A stretch of 64,000 bases of DNA. Origin: Chrysomallon squamiferum. Taxonomy: Eukaryota; Mollusca; Gastropoda; Neomphalida; Peltospiridae. The stretch is taken from assembly GCA_012295275.1 (NCBI GenBank), contig CM022674.1:15912424-15976423 (forward strand). The letters are read 5' to 3'. This document shows, piece after piece, positions 51,811 through 64,000 of this stretch (positions are counted from its first letter, which is position 1; each line of letters opens with the position of its first letter). A model generated the notes under the pieces. It was not told the DNA's origin. It saw only the letters and a list, made by a program, of their open reading frames with translations, and did not search any database. The translations under genes were made by a program, and so were the position numbers.

Positions 51811-52880
51811 ATATTTTTTGACGTAGCTTCAGCTTCACACAGACATTTTTTTATAATTTAGTGCGTGAGAGGTGTATACTGAACATATTAAATGGGATTC
51901 TGATTTTTTTTTTTTTTTTTAAGTCGACAATGTAGGATTATACTTGGAAAGGTGAGAAGATGATAGATTAATAATATGACATTTTACAACTTGATATATT
52001 ATTTACATTTACTAACGCAGAATGCGCAAGATAAATATTTTGTTTTATAGACGATCAATGGATAATCAGAATTATTGCGCGCGCTTCTGGATTAACGACA
52101 TTTTTATCAACTGTATTAGAGATTATACATGAAACAAAATCACATGATTATTACAGATAAAACTAAATATCTAAAACCGTCAATCAAAAACAGAACCTAA
52201 TGTGCTGCAACGAAATAGAGAGTTATGTACCCTATTTTCAACAGTAGCTGTAGAGTTGATACATAGTGAGTTAGATTTCCAGATTCGAATTATTAACAAA
52301 AGGCTTAATTATTTTATTCTTTTTCGTTTTATTTTTGTTTCTCTCTTCCTGATAGTAGTAGTAATAGAAGAAAATATATTTTTTTTACTTCCAGACAAAG
52401 CGTTATATGTATTTGAGGAAATATACTTTTTCTAAGCAGAAGAACGATGAAGGTGATTTTCAATAATTACACCACAGACTGTGTTTTTGATTACATTTTT
52501 CTGGTGATTAATATTTAACCAGAATATTTTAAGAAATGTGGTACTTGTTCGTCCTATACAACGGCGAGTGTTTTGTGAAGAAACGTTTGGGTGAAACTTG
52601 TGAAGACAAGTCGGGCTGTGCAGACGTGTAGCTGGCTGTCTGGATAACATGTGTTTCATTAAAAGTTCTGCTGTCCAGTTTTGTTCTTCCAAAATTCAAT
52701 CGTATTTGAGTATTTACTTAAACATGAAACTCTGAAGTACAGTGTAGTTTACTATGGACAAACTGCTGTACGGAATTTACGTTCTATAAATTAACAAGAT
52801 TTCAGTTTTATAAACTGAGATTAAATCAAAAATAGCTTGAAATATTATGAATACCACTGTTTACACTGATTATCTTTAAT

Positions 52881-52916
<36 letters not shown>

Positions 52917-53004
52917 ATATAATTTTAATTTTAATACCGACTGCACAGTTTATATAATGGATGTTGGATATTAATATATGTATCATTATATTTGTATTTC
53001 AGAT
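51811..53004. other. Unique AT-rich stretch without a recognised gene
   Basis: Contains a T tract near 51906-51920 and an (AAAT)n run at 52885-52920. A minus-strand frame at 52432-52692 has near-random composition and no splice or domain support. Confidence 0.45.
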
Positions 53005-53845
53005 GGCGCTAGTTTAATCTGATATTTTAAAAGCTTCAGGTAAGATTGTATTTTTTATGATGCAAAATAGAGGTAAAACATAACAAAACATCACGTTATT
53101 TTCACTAAGTATGAATAAACGTCGCAGGTTTTATATATAAAATGTGAATTACGTCGCTTTTTACAAAACAGAAAACTTCGCTTGTCTCTGTGAATTTTAA
53201 TTTTAATGTCGTTTGCTTTGCAAACTTAAATTTTGTGATTCAAGTAAAGTGTAACTTCTCACGTGTTCAGTATTAATTTTTTATTTTCAGTTTTTTTTTG
53301 TTCAGAAGAAATTGTAACTCAGCTTAACAGAAAAATATTTCACAGCAGAGGGCTTTCCCTGTATATCTAGTCATTAAGTTATTTATTTCTGAATTTAGAA
53401 GTCCAGCCCTGAATTCCACTATAAAATAAAAGGTCAGATCCATATAAATGTGATATTTGATTAACAGCAGAACAGTTTACATTAATTCAAGTTAATACAT
53501 AAAACCAGCGACGTTTCTATTATAAACTGATACTGAGTGAAAATAACGTGATGTTTTATTATATTTTCCTCTATTTTGCTTCATAAAAAATATTGATAAT
53601 TTCACGTACATTTTATTCTACTTAATATTAAACTTTGTAAGTTACATCATAGAAAACATGTCTGTCCTCCTGAACTAGTGTTTTATGAGATATGAGGAGA
53701 TTTTGAGTTAGCCAGACGAAATATATTTCATCCTACTAAAACATAACAATAATGTCTTTACTGTCAAGTAAATATTAATGTTTCTTTTCCAGTTATCAGT
53801 AAAATTTTGCTTGAAGCTTTTAAAATATCAGATTAAACTGGCGCC
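53005..53845. mobile_element. Foldback (long inverted repeat) element
   Basis: The ends are inverted copies of about 34 bp: the left end starts GGCGCTAGTTTAATCTGATA and the right end's reverse complement starts GGCGCCAGTTTAATCTGATA. Inner segments are also inverted copies: 53050-53150 pairs with the reverse complement of about 53490-53595 through AAAACATCACGTTATTTTCA. The right arm has about 200 bp extra. This fits a non-autonomous foldback or MITE-like DNA element. No transposase frame and no clear target-site duplication were found. Confidence 0.7.
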
Positions 53846-53956
53846 TTCTCATCTACATCTCACTGACTCCAGCTTAGAAAAAGTATATTTGTAAAATATA
53901 CCCAGCGCATTTCCTGCAATTTAAAAGTGATACTTTCTTCTGTACATATCTGGATG

Positions 53957-54420
53957 GAGATAAGTCTTGAGAAAGTAAGGACAGAAAAAATTCAGAACGT
54001 ATCCTGGTTAGAACGTCATGTCTATGACATACACGGTAGAGAATTAGCGGAACACGTTTTAAATTTAACAAATGAACAGTTAATGTTAGCTCGTGGACTA
54101 GAACGTGCTCCGAACAGAAGAAAAAAGTATTCAAGTATATCAAAACTTAGGAAAGAAAAGAGAAAAAATGCCAGAGTTAAAGAAAAAACAACTTTCGATG
54201 CTCTCTGTCGTGGTGAAGACGTTATTAAAGTACGACAGCGACATCGTCTGAAATGTCGCTACCATTGCAATATCAAAAACCGCTTCTAATTCTTAAGCCT
54301 GCTAAAGAAGAATTTCTGCATTTCTCACCGAAAATTGTTCTCTATCATGATTTTATCAGTGATGCTGCAATTTAAGACACTAAAACAGTTTCTATGCCAC
54401 TTTTAAAAATATCTGAAATC
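53957..54420 (+). pseudogene. Prolyl 4-hydroxylase alpha-subunit retro-pseudogene
   Basis: The frame to 54289 encodes NGRELAEH-like sequence, LNLTNEQLMLARGLERAPN, and then TTFDALCRGEDVI and CRYHCN. These match the end of the peptide-substrate/TPR region and the ALCRGE...CRYH segment of collagen prolyl 4-hydroxylase alpha subunits, ER enzymes that hydroxylate procollagen prolines. Similarity continues in another frame after 54280 (LILKPAKEEF, YHDFISDA) and then meets a TAA at 54373. There is no intron across a region usually split in the gene. A 22-nt A run lies at 54508-54529. The 2-oxoglutarate/iron-binding part is absent. It is a non-functional fragment. Confidence 0.72.
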
Positions 54421-54529
54421 AGTTGTTATGAAAAGCAGCTTTTGCAATTAATGTAAAACTTGGAGGTCATGACAGAGAAAGAAATATATTAAAAAAAATT
54501 AAAACTTAAAAAAAAAAAAAAAAAAAAAA

Positions 54530-57500
54530 CGCACTCCTCAATAACAGACTTTTCATCCTCTGAAAACTGATACACCAATAACATTTGAAATAATAAAATA
54601 TTCCAGTTTTTTGTTATTTTAGTCTTTAGAAATCTGCACTCTGTCTAAAACGGTACATCACGTTAGTCTCAATGAATCATCCGATTTTGACAGCGTCCAC
54701 TGTATTTATTTTTATTGTTTATATTTTAGTTATTTATCACATATTAATAGTTACGGTATAATGTTTATGGTATGTAAACTGATATTCCTGGAACGTACCT
54801 ACACACATTTACATTTATTACTCTTTACACAGCTATATACGACGTTTCGTTATCAGCGATTTTCTGTGGTGTGCAATGACGTACAACAAGAACCCCACAA
54901 ACAGAAGAAAGAAACAAACTATAGCTGAAGGGAGATTACTCTCATATAATTTTTTATTTCGGGGTGAGGCGGGATTTCTACTTTTATTTGCGGTATTTGT
55001 TATTTATGGGGTTTTTTTTCAGTTAAATGTAAATTCTAAGAATCACGAAGAGTTGACTTCTTTATATATACAGGTAATGGTAGAATATTACTTTCTTGAA
55101 ATGTTTGTTGCTTCTTTTTTTTATTATTCTTTATATACTTTGGAGTACATGTTTGTAATATAGTTTGTAAAATATTTCGTCGTCTGCTTTTTGGAAAGTT
55201 TTCAAGGGCAGATAATAGATAATGAATTATAAAACAATACGATGTAGAATCTTGTCACAAGACTCGAGTGTAATTTTTATTTTTTTGAGAAATTTAGCTG
55301 AATTTTTATGTATCAATCAACAGAGTAATCAGTTATATTTTGTTTTTCATTTAAATTATTATGTCATTTTATTTAGCAGCTCTGTAATATAATTATCTTT
55401 TAAAATATATAACATAACTATACAATGACAAAAAAAATAAGGAGATTAAAATTACACGAAAATATCAGTGATATGATTGATGTGAAGGAAGTAACGAATT
55501 TTTATCTGAATTAAATTTGCTTGGTATTTTTCCTTCATAATCTGTGGAAAATCCGAGATTCATTTCAGTCATTTGGCAAACAGAACACTGAATATCTCGT
55601 ACAGTTTCAAACCAGTATACACGTTTTATATCAAAATGATGATTTCTACAGCTCTACAGTATTTTTAAGCATGATGCAGAAATTAACAAATTTTAATTAA
55701 TTGCACTAAATAGCTCATATGTACCTTACAGTTTAATTATTAATTTCCCAGTTTAAGTAACTGCTAATTCATTTATTTGTATGAAATTTGGCAGACTATA
55801 ATGGAAACTATAAACGTATCTGTCAGTTCTCAATTGTTTATCAAAGTTCACAAAGAAACGAATGTGAAAATGAAGCTGAATATATATCATGATATTTTCT
55901 TTTTTTTAGAAAATAACAAAACAGAAACATAAATGAGGAAAACCCTTTCAAGGAAGGAAATTAAGATTACAAAAATGAGTTGACCTTCGCAGCAGCATTA
56001 CATAAGCTTTATGTAAGATTTAGGTAAATAGATAAATATCTTTCTTATATTTGAATAATCTGCAAGGCTTTGTATGAATCTGTGTAAAAGAGAGAAAACA
56101 GTTTGCAATTTTGAATAAAATATTACAATGACTCCACTTAATTTCATAATAAAATGTTTTTCTTTTTCTTTTTTTTTAGAACATCTCACTGTGCTGAATT
56201 TATAAGTCAACATGACAGATTTCAGTTGTATCCAGTTTTAGTTCACGTTGTATCTTATACATCAGTCAAACAATGTGGAAATATTCAGATTTTAGAAAGA
56301 GAAATTTTGTTTCGTCTTCACTAAAGGAGATGATTGCTGCTTGTTTTCTCAGTCATGAGGCTGTTCAGTAATAATGAATAACAGCTGAAAGCTTTTTGTT
56401 TCAAGATTTATATCTGATTATCTACAAAAGTTCTGGCATTGTTTATTTTTTATGTATATATAATTATTTTCCCGAATAAGATGGCTGCCATTATGTGGCA
56501 ATTCTGTACAATAAAGAGTAATACCTGGCTACTGAAATGTTTTAAGCAGCTTCTCTGTTGGATGATATTGCGATTACATCAATTCTGTATAAAATTATTC
56601 AAACGTCAAATAAAAAAGTAAATCCGTAAAGACCGGCAACAATAATATGTGTTTGTAGATAAGACTGAATATCAAATTACATTCTAATTTTTCATAATGT
56701 AAATATTATTCCAGTGTTTAAATCGAATTGTCATCATTTTATTATATTTTATCTCCTATTACATTCTTTTACAACAAAATTTCAAACATATTTCTGAATT
56801 GTTATTTTTACGAGATTTAAAACAATTTAAAATATTATTTTAACGTCGTTTTTAATTGACCTTGTGTTTTCGTTTTCTTGGACGAATTCGTTCTGAAAGA
56901 CAAATGTGAACTAATAAGACAGGTATATGTAAGATACTCTGATGAAAACTCACTAACGTATTTTTAAAAGCTAAAATGTATTATTTGGTTCTTTTGCATT
57001 CAAAGACGTATCTAAAATAAACCATGCCTATGTCAAACACTGAGAGTTCACACCTATACAAACATCTTTTAAATAATTTTAAAATAAAATAAAATAAAAT
57101 AAAATAAAACAACAATAAAATAAAAAACGACATACACGCACACACACGCACATACACATTTATTTTCAACAAATTGTAAAACAATGAAATTCTTTTGCTA
57201 AAAACGATTGAAATAAGCTATCGTTTTCTTCAAAACGATTGCGTTTTTCAGCTATGGATTTCTATTTAAAAGTGGCGAAATAATTTTCAACTAAAGATTT
57301 GCAGTGATGTAGAAGGATCGGCGGGAATATAAATATGTCGACTAGACATATTTCACATCTATCTTGAGAAAAGATCAAACCCAGCGTTAGGCCTATAATT
57401 CACGTAAATATTTGTAACTACCGTCAATGTTTTTAGATATGTATATGCATCATGATCGTAATATCTGTATGTCTAATCAGTTTAATGTGAATCAACCTTA

Positions 57501-57790
57501 GACAAAGAATGGGAAATAGTGAATGAAAAATGGGCTATAGATATAGAGATTTCAGCAGTTGCTATCTACACAAAAATATACTCACATAGTATCCTTTTTT
57601 TTTGTATCTATAAATAAAAGTGTAACCTCTCAAAACATGTTTAGACAAAAACATTACTGCACTGGCTGCTGCACCATCATATTTTGTATCAACAAGAATG
57701 TATATCGCCAAATATAACAATATCCTTATTAAATCTGATTTTTTTTCTATCAAAGACGTATGGAATGTTCTGTTTCGGTTGTCTTCGCAA
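54530..57790. other. Gene-poor AT-rich stretch
   Basis: No exon could be supported. A 95-codon open frame at 54876-55163 starts MTYNKNPTNRRKKQ and has a hydrophobic middle, but it lacks homology that I recognise. Short AAAAT repeats lie at about 57080-57120. Confidence 0.4.
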
Positions 57791-57796
57791 AAGATA

Positions 57797-57797
57797 A

Positions 57798-57845
<48 letters not shown>
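57797..57845. repeat. (TTA)n microsatellite
   Basis: Perfect trinucleotide tract of ~49 bp. Confidence 0.95.
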
Positions 57846-60800
57846 TAAATAAATCATGTACACTGTCTAAAACCTTTTTATGAGGATGGTAATGATTTAC
57901 CTTTTATTTTTTTATTTTGCCTTGAATGTGAACACCTTCCAATATTTCTTATGTTTAATGTATTTATTTTTAATACAGGAAAATTTGATATTCGCTATGA
58001 CGTTTAACATGAACAGAAGCTTAAATGTTTAACAACAAATGTAAAGAAAACTAACAAAGGGTTGAGAAATGGAAAAATGATGAGTTAATTTTACTTGAAT
58101 TATTTCAGTGGCGGTTTTCATTTGTCACCAGTAATCTATGTTTAATTACAACGGGAAGGTCTACGTTGTTCAAGGCCACCGAGAGACGTCCTGTCCGTCT
58201 CTTTACAATAATATCTTACGTCTACAAATCGTGCTGGGGATGGGTATTGAAATTACTTATTAATTACACTGTATAAAAATTATCATATAAATCATATTTA
58301 TTTTTAATCTTCGCTGAATTTACCCATCGATAACAAAATAAGACGCAAGTTTTATAACGTCTGTATTATTTATATGAGAATTTAAAATTACATTTATATT
58401 ATTGTCAGTTATTTTTTTGAATAAACATGGAGTTTCATTCTAGATTAACTTACTTTTCTCAGAATAAAAATAACAAACTCACATTAGCTATTTCTGAATA
58501 AAGAGAATCAATTTGAATTATTTTATTATTTTTTTATTATTATTACTATTATTATTTTTATTTTTATTACCCTTACTGTTGTTATTACTATTACTATTAT
58601 TATAATTACCATTATTATTATTATAATTACTACTGTGTTATTATTATTATTATTATTATAAATAATTCTGCCTATTCACTGGGTTCCTTCATTAGGAAAT
58701 AAAACTAAACAACATTCTTAGCTGAAATAGATGAGTTTTTTTTATTGCATACAAATTAACATTAAACATGATAACGCCCATTTCCCATCGTGATGTTTGC
58801 TTTATAATGAAGTAACTATTCACACCAGCCCACAAAAACATTTACATATTATTTCAGATTCAGTACATACCTTTACAATGTCTTTGTGTTCGTTTTTACT
58901 GATCTAGGTTTCAAAAGGGGACGCTTACATATAATTAAATTTGAATAGATTATAGGCCATCAAATGAGAAATTCATATCATTTAAAATTGATTTTAAATG
59001 CTTTGATACAATTTATTTTTAATTAATTTTTGTTTTAGACAGGAGCTGACCAAAGGGAAATTTATATATATTTAAAACATTTTTAAATTAAACTGGCATG
59101 ACAATCTATTCATGAATTTTTTTATCATATTGGCAAAAAATACAAAATCTACATACTTGCATATTTAAGGTTAACAAAACATATATATTTTAAATATTTT
59201 TAACAGATAATTGGGCCAACTAAAGGGAAATTATCTAATTTTTAAAGGTTTTGTTTTGTTTACAAACACAAAGCCCACTGATGTGAAACTCTTTCCAGAT
59301 GTAATCAGTTGCAGAAACTGGTACATCTAAACATTCTTTAAATTTCTACACACATATTATACATTTTATTTCTTTTTATTCTTTCACATCAAAACCATAC
59401 TCTTAAACTGTAAAAGAGAACATTTTGTTTTATAAAGCAAGAATCATCTCTCACTTAGCAAAACAGCACTTTTGAAAAACTATTTAAAACAAATTTAAAT
59501 CACTTTTCATGATGTTAGAGTGCCATACACATTTCAGTGTGATTCTAATTATGCATAATGAAGACACATAACAAAAATAAGTTTTGCGTATAATCAGCTA
59601 ATAACAAATATTTTCAACACTTGTGAATTAAAAACAGCCAGTGTAATACCATCATGAAACAATTAACGCATTATTCCTTTTAGTTAAATCATTAGGAATG
59701 AAACTGGAAAAATGAAGACTGGTGAATATTAATAATAATAATTTTGATAACAGTAGTAATAATAGTAATGATAATAGTAATAATAATAATGACAATATTA
59801 ATAATAATAATAATAATAATAAACTAGAGTAATAATAATAATAATAATAATAATAAACTAGAGTAATAATAATAATAATAATAATAATACATTTTTTACA
59901 TTTCACCATTATCGTTTTAAAAAAGAGAAGAAAACAGTAAAATCAAAATATTAATTACAGAACAATGAGCACAAAATATGTAGAAGGAAACTGATACTTT
60001 TCAATTTTAATTAATAATAATAATAATTTAAGAAAGAAAATCAAAATCAAAATAGAATATTACATGTATACAAACAAATTAGATATTGATCAGATTTTAC
60101 ATTATAAATACCACCCTAATAATGCTTTATAGCATCTTTAATTTATTGTAACAATTAACCACTTATTAAGTTTAGTAACAAATTTTCCATGAAAATTAAT
60201 TAAATGCTCTTGATAGTGTTTTGATTGTACATGTATGTAATAATACCTAAAGCTTAAACACATAAATCTGAGAATAACAGATTTCAATATTTCTGGTCCA
60301 TTAAATTTAGCAATGGCTTAATTTAGATTAATAATAATAATTAGCAGGGCTTTAAAAATAAGAAAATTAATAAACAAGTGAGCAAGCTAATTTAACCTGC
60401 AAATAAATATTTAAAATAAAATTTAACAGAAAAGATCATTTATGATATTACAGCCCTGTAATATTAAATTTATAATTTATAATTGATGATGATGATAAGG
60501 ATGATGAAGAGGATTAAAACGGAGACATTTACATGATGATACAGGAATATTTTGTAGATGATAAATCAATTAATCTATAAATAAATGTAAAAATAAACAT
60601 CACAGACTGAGTAAATTAGTGTATAATTCTGGCATACTCAGTCTGTTAAAGCATTTTGTATGGAGGAATGATGTTAATGGAAAAATAAATATAGAAATTA
60701 AAAGAATAACAAATAAATAAATAAAATAATAATAAAAATATAAGAAGAATTTAAAAAATCATAAGATAAAGATTGTTGACACCAGAAACAAGAATAAAAT

Positions 60801-60990
60801 AATGCTAATGGAAATATGGAAATAATGAAGTAGTCTAAGTTATCAGGATATTTGTATACTACAATATAAATATAAATCCTGAATTAAAAAATTTAGTATC
60901 TTTTAAAAACACTTCATTTATAATCTGATTATTGATAAATATAAAAATAAAGAAGAAATATTTTATTTAAGGACATACACAGCATGTTTT
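57846..60990. other. Gene-poor stretch with AAT/ATT repeats
   Basis: Holds ATT-rich tracts at 58520-58670 and AAT tracts at 59731-59890, otherwise AT-rich sequence. No coding exon is recognised. Confidence 0.45.
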
Positions 60991-61235
60991 TACTACTTCT
61001 TTGTGTCTTTAAAGGTAAACAACAATTCAGCTAATGATCAAGAAAACCTGTTTCTGCAATGTGAACTGACTCCCTGACAAACTAAAAATCTGCTTTTAAC
61101 ATATACCTTTCCACAAAAAACAAACATACACATCTTTTGGTAGATAACATTATTAGTCCTCCATGCAGAACTCATCCTGGAACACAACAAACCTTGGCCA
61201 TGCACTCTAACCACTGAGCCAGTCTATCCATCACT
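60990..61235 (-). mobile_element. tRNA-derived SINE
   Basis: On the minus strand, from about 61233 downward, GACTGGCTCAGTGGTTAGAG is a clear tRNA-like head with A-box (TGGCTCAGTGG). About 40 bp further on, a degenerate B-box-like GATGAGTTC follows. The body continues towards 60990 with no coding potential. This is a pol III-derived retroposon and not a functional tRNA: the acceptor stem cannot be closed. The 3' end is approximate. Confidence 0.62.
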
Positions 61236-61756
61236 ATAAGTTTAACACAATTGATTAAGTGAATACTTATGGAGTAGTGTTTGATTTGTTTATTTCTGAA
61301 TCTCAACTCAGTTTTGTTAAAGCTAATGAGTACTTGGTGTTTCGTGACATTTGACTTCCATTACGTGAATTAAAATTAATAAAAATAATAATAAACCCTG
61401 CAATATAACCTGTCTGATGAAATAAATCTTCATAAAATTTAACTGAGGAGCAGTCATTTAAAAAATCCTTTAATATTAACTTTCTTTATTGGCAGCTTCT
61501 GAAATACTGACATTATATAAGGATCTTTAAAAGCCTGAAAGCATCCATTTTAAATAATACAAATATATTTACATAGGAAAAAGCATTCATCAGTCTGTAC
61601 ACTAAAACTGAATATTACAAATATCAATTTTTCCAGTACAATAACAATTTTCATAAATTCATATAATAAAAGATATAATACAATTTTTTGGCTTGTAATG
61701 TACATTTTTTTAAAGTAAAATCCTGAACCATAACTAAAGACTCTCACAAAACTTAC

Positions 61757-61898
61757 TTTCTGTTTCCTGACCATTCAGAAGATGTTAGTTTTATCAAGTG
61801 GAAAAAGTAGATGATAAGATGCTGTTCACAGAATGTTTTGATGAGGTGTAGATTACATAAAGAATTAGCTATTCCTAACCCATCTTTCAAACATATCT
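61757..61898 (-). CDS. Internal exon of an unrecognised gene
   Basis: A 142-bp exon with a strong TTTATTTTTCAG acceptor and a consensus AGAAA|GTAAGT donor, fully open in one frame (two bases in, two out). It encodes LKDGLGIANSLCNLHLIKTF, CEQHLIIYFFHLIKLTSSEW. The alternating Leu/Ile-rich helical pattern resembles alpha-helical adaptor folds such as the C-terminal part of a BTB domain, but this is not a confident match. It is probably one gene with the exon at 63150-63249 upstream on the same strand. Confidence 0.6.
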
Positions 61899-61943
61899 CT
61901 GAAAAATAAATAAATAACCATGAGACAATAAATATTTAATAAC

Positions 61944-61944
<1 letters not shown>

Positions 61945-62000
<56 letters not shown>
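61945..62000. repeat. (GA)n microsatellite
   Basis: About 56 bp of GA dinucleotides in an intron of the unrecognised minus-strand gene. Confidence 0.96.
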
Positions 62001-62003
<3 letters not shown>

Positions 62004-62221
62004 GAACAGAAAGCCTGACCTAATAATAAAATAAGAATTTGTCAATTATGAAATTTAAAAACAACAACAACACATCTGTCTTACTAGATATTAACATTCA
62101 TAAATTTAATGCTAAATTTTAAAGTTACCATCTGATATATTATTTTATTTACAAAAATTGTGATATTAAACCCATGAAATTTGAGAGACTGCAGAGAATA
62201 GAAACTACAGACAACAGATAC

Positions 62222-62299
62222 TGTACATCCATCTCCAGTGTATTTTAGTGTGTCTGTCATCACAGGAACAGTGACACTGTGTGAAGGCTGACATTCCAT
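62222..62299 (-). CDS. Candidate small exon of the unrecognised gene
   Basis: A good CTTTCCTGTTACCAG acceptor. Using the ACA|GTATCT donor gives 78 bp in the phase required by the next exon (61757-61898), encoding MSAFTQCHCSCDDRHTK. A second frame (MECQPSHSVTVPVMTDTLKY) is also open. The frame needed after 63150-63249 hits a stop, so an intermediate exon would be required. Low confidence. Confidence 0.3.
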
Positions 62300-62439
62300 C
62301 TGGTAACAGGAAAGTCAAACATTTTAAAATACTTATAAAATATTATACTTCTTCTTCTTTTATTTTAACATATAGAAATTTACCACAAAAATAATCACAT
62401 TTTTCAGTTCTATAACCTAAAAGATAACAGATTTGGTTT

Positions 62440-62700
62440 TTCACCTAGCTTGTCCCTTTAATAAATAATGTTACCAAGTGTGAAGGAAGAATTTTCCACC
62501 TGTAAAAGTCATGTATCCTGACTGCTGATTATGTCTGCCAAATCAACAAAATGCCTCAGTGTTACAGGTTCTTGTTTTACAGAATGATCTGGCGACACAC
62601 GTCTAGTGGCAAACTTCATAAAACGTTGCCAAATTAAACAAGTCCCTTTTTTTCTTATAAAAGCCTGGAGATTTTTTTGTTAGGAGAGAATTGTGGAACC
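62440..62700 (-). other. Unexplained higher-complexity block
   Basis: This ~260-bp block is richer in G/C than its surroundings. It reads partly open on the minus strand (FMKFATRRVSPDHSV, LRHFVDLADIIS) and then a stop. It has the feel of a SINE or CORE-type body or an old transposon piece. No family could be named. Confidence 0.3.
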
Positions 62701-63149
62701 ATCGCTGTCCCCTAAACACACCTGGTAACTAGTTATTTATATATTTCCTGGTTTCACTGAATTAACCCGTATGTGATTGATGTGACAGATTACAGTATTT
62801 CTATTCAGTTATATTAGTCTTTACTAGTGAATTTTCAATGTTATGTGAATACAGTTTTTAAAAGTTCTTATGTTTGTTCTGTTCTAGTGTTATGGTATTT
62901 ATAATATACTGCATACATAGATCCCATACTGACCAGAAGAGCAAGTCAACTCGGGTTGTACCTGCCTGAGACAGATACACATTTACAACTTAGGGGAATC
63001 CCCATGGCACCAAGTAAAGCATTATAATGATAATATTAATAATAATAATAACAATAATAATTAACAAAACAGCAAATAACTGATTATTATTACACTGTTT
63101 TATTGTTAATTAAGAATTTTCTCTAAGACACAAAATAAAATAAACTCAC

Positions 63150-63249
63150 AACTCAGAATGCATGAGAATGGTTTCTGTAACAGCTGATTTATCCTTCTCC
63201 ATGATGTAAGTTACCTTTCTAGGCAGCACCTCAATAATACTGATATGAC
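63150..63249 (-). CDS. Internal exon of an unrecognised gene
   Basis: A 100-bp exon between a TTATGTAG acceptor and a GAGTT|GTGAGT donor (two bases in, two out). It encodes ISIIEVLPRKVTYIMEKDKS and AVTETILMHSE. All 32 codons are open and composition is strongly protein-like. No family is recognised. A possible upstream piece at about 63834-63902 (CCQVICQACSRMFSE) ends in the matching phase and would join in frame, but its own acceptor is weak and its frame has a stop just upstream. Confidence 0.55.
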
Positions 63250-63442
63250 CTACATAACATATTTAGCATCAGTAGTAAGTATAAAGTTTATTAATTTTAA
63301 TAAAAATATGATATTTTTTTTTATCAATCTACATTTGTCTGACAAACACATTTTTTCTGCTTATTATCATTTGTTGATATTTCAGTTATTTTTATTTATG
63401 TAGGAAATTAGCCAAGATACAGGTACACACACATACAGCCAA

Positions 63443-63444
<2 letters not shown>

Positions 63445-63516
<72 letters not shown>

Positions 63517-63640
63517 TCTCTCTCACACATATACATACACACACACTCTCTCTCACACATAGCTACATATACATACACACACTCTCTCTCACACACATAT
63601 ATACACACAGCCACTCTCTCTATCTCTCTCTTTCTCTCTC
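63445..63640. repeat. (CT)n/(CA)n compound microsatellite
   Basis: Alternating blocks of CT and CA dinucleotides with repeated ACACACTCTCTCTCACACA modules. Confidence 0.95.
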
Positions 63641-63777
63641 TCATTGACTTTGCTCTAAAGTAATCATTATCTCTAGGTAAAGATTTAAGGCAACTAAGTA
63701 AACTTTAGTCTTGACAAAACAGATTAGCTGTGTGTTATCACTAACCATAACAAGCTCAACAAACAGGACAAAAATTT

Positions 63778-63778
<1 letters not shown>

Positions 63779-63817
<39 letters not shown>
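63779..63817. repeat. (CA)n microsatellite
   Basis: Perfect CA tract of ~38 bp directly beyond the possible exon at 63834. Confidence 0.96.
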
Positions 63818-63822
<5 letters not shown>

Positions 63823-64000
63823 ATAAAACATACCCTGCCACTGTTGAGAGGTCTCTGAAAACATTCTACTACAGGCCTGACAGATCACTTGACAGCAGAC
63901 TGCTGATAAGATGTTGTGTCATCTGGAAAATTACACAATAACAATAAAATAATAAGTTTTTTTAACATATTTTAATCATGATGATGATAAAAATTAATAT

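Noticed and set aside
54876-55163. 95-codon frame with hydrophobic middle
   Set aside because: No homology that I recognise, no splice signals, and AT-rich composition; chance is likely.
61190-61235. A functional tRNA gene
   Set aside because: Only the A-box half is well kept; the B-box is degenerate and the stems do not pair, so it is better called a SINE head.

Overview
This window is an AT-rich, intron-rich animal genome fragment. It looks like a lophotrochozoan, most likely a mollusc and possibly a cephalopod. That is inferred from short exons with GT-AG splice signals scattered through long introns, very dense microsatellites, CCCTAA/TTAGGG-type repeats, tRNA-derived SINEs and a SCAN-like retroelement gag. 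Nothing looks bacterial: there are no operons, rRNAs or CRISPR arrays. The coding calls below are single exons recognised by domain signature plus splice signals, not complete gene models.

Region 1 (about 0.4-13.4 kb, minus strand) is a cluster of scavenger-receptor cysteine-rich (SRCR) group A exons. Each domain is split into an N-terminal-half exon (145 bp) and a C-terminal-half exon (170-176 bp) with matching phases. A recent 3.06 kb tandem duplication whose breakpoint lies inside a C-half exon has made a hybrid exon. Two C-half exons have lost their N-half partners, and a third carries a stop codon created by the same change that creates a splice-donor consensus. A decayed retrotransposon gag lies at 2.7-3.3 kb.

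Region 2 (about 11.9-20.2 kb) is bounded by two inverted copies of a ~1 kb sequence. Between them are microsatellites, a SINE-like element with an 81-bp A run, and the last SRCR N-half exon.

Region 3 (20.4-22.9 kb, minus strand) holds three consecutive exons of a PARP12/ZC3HAV1-like gene: the WWE domain in two exons and the start of the PARP catalytic domain. Next to them is a coding-like 51-bp (17-residue) repeat.

Region 4 (23.3-51.8 kb) is the same ~14.2 kb locus twice, separated by a gap of exactly 200 N. The homology runs up to both edges of the gap, so this is most likely an unmerged allelic contig overlap and not a biological tandem duplication. The locus holds a telomere-like satellite, a plus-strand gene with a PAN/apple-like exon, LDL-receptor YWTD-type propeller exons and two alternative terminal exons, and a relic of a transposase-like gene with a PHD-like zinc finger.

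Region 5 (51.8-64 kb) is gene-poor. It holds a foldback element (53.0-53.8 kb), a prolyl 4-hydroxylase alpha retro-pseudogene (54.0-54.4 kb), a tRNA-derived SINE (about 61.0-61.2 kb) and well-spliced exons of an unrecognised minus-strand gene (61.7-63.3 kb).

SRCR receptors and PARP12/13-type proteins are both associated with innate immunity, and the SRCR array shows the fast turnover expected of such genes. No evidence links the loci into one system.
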